This document shows, in pieces, positions 60,464 to 64,000 of a stretch of 64,000 bases of DNA. Both the position numbers and the translations under genes were made by a program. Source of the stretch: Blepharisma stoltei (Eukaryota > Ciliophora > Heterotrichea > Heterotrichida > Blepharismidae). Position 1 is the first letter of the stretch; the number at the start of each line of letters is the position of its first letter. The notes under the pieces were generated by a model, which saw only the letters and a program-made list of their open reading frames with translations, was not told where the DNA came from and did no database searches. The stretch spans positions 868,001 to 932,000 of the forward strand of contig CAJZBQ010000014.1 in assembly GCA_914767885.1 (NCBI GenBank), read 5' to 3'.

Positions 60464-63400
60464 AAAAATCCATAGAGCCCTAAAAATATCAGACAATATC
60501 AGAAAAAAGCATTTGAGAGGGGAAACGCCTCCTTCAAATGGAATGCTAGAAAATATTGTCAATAAGCTAAGTCTTACTCAGTCAGACTTTAAAGTAGAAG
60601 ACGTTGATGATTATATTTTGAGAACTCAGTTAAGAAATGGTAAAATCTTAGGCGAATCATTTGAAGACCTAGCACCTCTTTATAAAAGTCTTTGCGACAA
60701 ATATTTAAGCTTTATTGAAAAATTACTGACGTCTGGGAGTGCAAATTTGAAAAATAACAATTTCGTAGATTTTGCTAATAACATTTCTGAAGCATATAGA
60801 CATTTAGGAATTGCCCGTGAGCACTTGGGCTATGCAAATTTAGATGAGAAGCTTGATCTTTTAAAAATTCAATTTATTTCAAGCTTAAAAGAGCGATTTA
60901 ATAACTCAATTGCTGCATTAGAGAAAGAACGCATTGAAAAAATTAATATCGAAGCGCTTAAAGACAATATTTCAATTATAAAAGCAGCCTCGGATGTTCA
61001 TAATTTGCGTAAACTTATAGCTGAGAATGACATAGGCAATCTTTTATCATTAATTATGGAAAAATACCAAGCATATTTCGAAAAATCTAACCCCCCTTTC
61101 AAAAACCGTTTTTTTGGGGTCTAAAATATGAACAAATAGTCTTATGAACATTTAAAAGTATTTTTGATTTATTTAGGGGTAGTAAGGCTCACGTTTTATC
61201 AATTATAAATAATAAAGAAACGCGTAATATCTCTGAAATCGAAGCTAACTTTGACGAATTTGTTTTACTAATGGAAGTTCCAGACATAGAATATCTCATA
61301 GCTGCTTCTTATCAAGATACGCTTCGCTCCTTAGAATCTAAAATCAACTTTTACAAGAATGAAGCAAAAGGTATTATTAAATCTTTCAGCAACTCGCCTG
61401 AATCTGTAGACTTTGCACCGCTACGTGACTGCTTCGCTTGTCTTGAGTCAGGAAAATGGATTGAAAAATTCAGCAAAGGAATTTATAGCAACGAACTTTC
61501 AGTAGTAGAAAAAGAAATTAATTCTTTCATTGATAAACTCTTGGCTGAACTAAAAGAAATTGATTTACTCCTCTCCTTATATTTAGATAAAATATGGCAA
61601 TTTTATGAGTAAAATACTTGATATAAAGTTAAGGAGAGTTAGGATATCAGTTTCCTATTAATGTATCTAAAGGATACTCTATCGTCCAAAAAATGAGAGA
61701 AGTTGTACAATTAAAAGAATTTATCCCTTCAGTCGAAAATTGTGATAAAATCATTATTGGAATATTTGAAAAAAGAGTGCAGGAATCGTTGAAATTTATT
61801 AAAAGAGAACTAAATCCTGAATTACAAGATTCTGAAAGAGAAAATAAAGAGATTGAGAATTTGAGAGGAATTAGACTTAAATACACTCAAGGTGAAGAAG
61901 CAAAAGAAAGCACAGAGAAACTTCAAGAACTTGTTAGAAATAATGGATTTGAAAATATTGAAGATGTGGATAAAAAAATAAAAGAAATTGAAAATTTTAT
62001 TCAAAAATTCAATGAGAGGCTGGAAGAAGGTACTGTCGATGTTGATAAAATAGAAAATTCATATCTTTATATTGAAGAGTGCAAAAAAATTCCTGAGCTA
62101 TTTGAAACAACTGAAGCAATTTCTAAAAGTATTCTCGTAAATTTGATAAATCTCTATAATAGAAATTTTGGCTCTTTAACTGAATTCTTCAATAGTGTTC
62201 CAATAAAAATAAAGGCTGAACGATTTACTGATATTGAGTCAATAAAAACATTTTCTCATCAGACTGCTTTGCGCTTTAAAGAAATATTATTATTAAGCAC
62301 AAAGTCCCCCTCATTTTCGAAATATTATGATATGGAGCCTTACTATAGGAGATATTCCACAAAACTTGATGAATTGGGCGACATTTTTAGTGAAAAGCTT
62401 AAGCTTAGTGATGAAAATAGCACTTTCCAAAAAATGTCATCGTTATTAGTTATAGTCAATGAGTTTGCTATTGTTAATGATAATTTTAAATCACTTTCAG
62501 CTAAGTATGAAAAAATTCTAAGCACAAAACTTACCCAAACATGCAAAAGCATACTAGAATCAATTGAAATTCATAGCTTTGACAGAGTAAACCAACTGAT
62601 AAAATGCCTTGATGAAGCAACTTGAAACGATAATAAAGACATTGCTAAAGACAGATCACATTTTACTATTGAATTAATATTAACAGAAGCAAAAGAAAGT
62701 GCTCTAAATATAAGCAATTCTAAGCTTGATCATCCCTTAATAGCTAAAATTTTAAAAAATATTGGCAAGGTCACATTAGCTAAACAAAACTAAATTTATG
62801 ATTTGTTTGACCAGCCTAAAAGGAAAGCACTTATTGAGCTTGAAAAAGAAGCCAACAGAATTTTCTGAAATAAAATCATGGAATTTCTCAATTCAATTAC
62901 TATTGCCATGCAAGCCTTCAAATTCAATGAAGCTGAAGAAAAAATAAAAGATATCCAAGATCTGAATGCACAAATCATTCCTTTAGAAATCGAAAAAGTT
63001 AGAAAAGAGATTGATGATTTACAATTAAAACTTATACAGGGTATAAATAATTGCACAATCAAGGACCTTAAAGAATTCCCTCAAATTCTGGAGATTGAAG
63101 AAGCTGCCAAGAATTATCCGGTTTATAGAGAAGCTCTAAGTGAAATTATTGGCTTTATTAATGAAAAGCTTGAAACAGCTAAAAACGCATTTCCTAATAT
63201 GCTTCGCCCAGCAAAAAAAACATTGATTGATGATATTACTTTTATTTTAGGTGTTTTGCCTAAAGAAACTAAAGAAAGTGTAGAGATTTTAATCAAAGAT
63301 TTAAAAAAAAATATAAAAAAGCAAAAAAAAGAAATCAGAAAAAAAATTGATGATCTAGCAAAAGAGGAAAACATTAGTGAACTGTGCAAAACACTTCGTG

Positions 63401-64000
63401 AGCTAGATAAACAGGAATCCCAATCAGACACACAGTATGCAGAAAGCAAACTGAGAGAAATTTTAACGTCAGTTAAAAGCGAAATAGGCTCGGCTCTTTT
63501 TAAGAAAGACTGAAATATTGTTTTTAATAAAGCACCAATTTTGACCTCAAAAGATGAACTAAAAGATTTAATAAATGACAGTGAAACGACTCTTTCAGAA
63601 ATTTATCAAGGAATTAATCAATTAGTCCAAAGGGCTTTGAGCACCCTGCTAAATATTGACAGCAAGGACAGCAGTGAAGAGCTTGTAGAGGCTTGGAAAA
63701 TTTACGCAACTTTTATGCAATTTAAAACTAAAATCCCAAAATGCTCTGACATTTTTGATGTCAATGATACCATTACAAAGATGCTGGCTGGGATTTCAAC
63801 CTTTTATGCAAAATTATATCAAAATTATATAAAAGAGCTGAGCGACTCCAACAATCTTCACACCTGCGATACAATTTTAAAAAAAATTAAAGACCGAGAT
63901 GACTTTTTGAAAATTTTTAAAATATTTTTAACAGAGCATCAAGGTGATAGCCTTTATGCTAATTGCCAGCAAATTTTGAAGATCCAGCCTTATTCTATAG
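58598..64000 (+). CDS. Giant C2-like/GTPase family protein, copy D (runs off the window)
   Basis: ATG 58598 opens 'MIPKSYSILNFKIIELVF'. Order as in A-C: C2-like domain, shorter coiled coil (one unit), 'AEKFLTSILCYSYYKSYN', P-loop GATGSGKSTTTHF (59629-59665), CDTPGLMDT (59851-59873), long helical region; the SecA and vWA parts lie beyond the end. The most diverged copy, and the poorest in IESs (two, 93 and 71 bp). Lesions: at 60461 the frame meets TAA and resumes one base off, with about 45 residues missing compared with B (after 'FSEFEPK', before 'KKIHRALKISDNIR'); TAA at 62791 within 'AKQN*IYDLFD'. TGA-Trp codons at 59492, 62623, 62866 and 63511. Confidence 0.72.
60464..61090 (+). CDS. Copy D segment: helical region after a deletion
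   Basis: Resumes at 'KKIHRALKISDNIRKKHLRGETPPSNGML' in the frame one base off the preceding segment; aligned with A 4610-5517. Ends 'YQAYFEKS'. Confidence 0.7.
61091..61183. mobile_element. Short IES (TAA boundaries) at the same codon as the copy A MITE
   Basis: 93 bp between TAA 61088-61090 and 61184-61186; ends CCCCCCTTTC and TTAGGGGTAG. Joining gives 'FEKSKAHVLSIINNKETRNISEIE'. A has a 374-bp family 1 MITE here; B and C have none. Confidence 0.85.
61184..61567 (+). CDS. Copy D segment: helical region
   Basis: Encodes 'KAHVLSIINNKETRNISEIEANFDEFVLLMEVPD' to 'DKLLAELKEIDL', with TGG in 'ESGKWIEKF'. Aligned with A 5893-6280. Confidence 0.75.
61568..61638. mobile_element. Short IES (TTA boundaries) shared in position with B and C
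   Basis: 71 bp between TTA 61565-61567 and 61639-61641; ends CTCCTCTCCTTATAT and TTAAGGAGAG are inverse. Joining gives 'KEIDLGYQFPINVSKGY'. Same codon as 26786-27493 and 46958-47662. Confidence 0.9.
61639..64000 (+). CDS. Copy D segment: long helical region, continuing past the end
   Basis: About 785 codons of helical sequence aligned with A 6280-10060. TAA at 62791 breaks it; TGA-Trp at 62623, 62866 and 63511. No IES in 2.3 kb, where A has three MITE-type inserts. Confidence 0.7.

Overview
The window looks like germline (micronuclear-type) DNA of a ciliate, most likely a heterotrich such as Blepharisma. It is strongly A+T-rich. Long reading frames run through in-frame TGA at positions where paralogous copies have TGG (copy A codon at 6166 against copy C at 46848), so UGA reads as Trp, while TAA and TAG end genes. 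Coding sequence is interrupted by A/T-rich inserts whose removal at short direct repeats restores frame and homology to uninterrupted paralogues; these are treated here as internal eliminated sequences (IESs), many of them MITEs. The genus is inference.

Most of the window is four copies of one giant gene: A (222-14442, +), B (33453-18970, -), C (41540-55203, +) and D (58598 to beyond the end, +). The product is about 3,000-3,700 residues after IES removal: an N-terminal C2-like beta domain, an acidic coiled coil, a P-loop GTPase-like module, about 1,500 residues of helical/coiled-coil sequence, a SecA-type DEAD/helicase ATPase, and a C-terminal von Willebrand A domain with a MIDAS motif. I recognise the domains but not a named gene. 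B and C are recent inverted duplicates (about 14.5 kb arms, 16487-30830 and 42180-57022) that also share a cysteine-rich gene relic; their first ~200 residues are diverged. Every copy has at least one lesion not explained by UGA recoding or IES removal. Some are single-base homopolymer changes that could be assembly errors.

Between the copies lie three copies of a small single-pass membrane protein gene (15868, 38426 and a 5'-truncated one at 57034), an E2 ubiquitin-conjugating-enzyme relic (34885), two Sel1-repeat relics (36766, 37315), two scraps of further giant-gene copies (14837, 57604), two G+C-rich structured retroposon-like inserts (3511, 38716), and foldback elements.

The most interesting signal is the IES landscape. 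One class is bounded by a 3-bp direct repeat TNA (TTA, TAA, TCA and TGA all occur) and starts CTC/CYC; a smaller class is bounded by TA and tends to start TATAC. Comparing A, B, C and D gives natural empty sites, private and shared insertions, nested insertions and decayed elements, so the order of events can be read directly.
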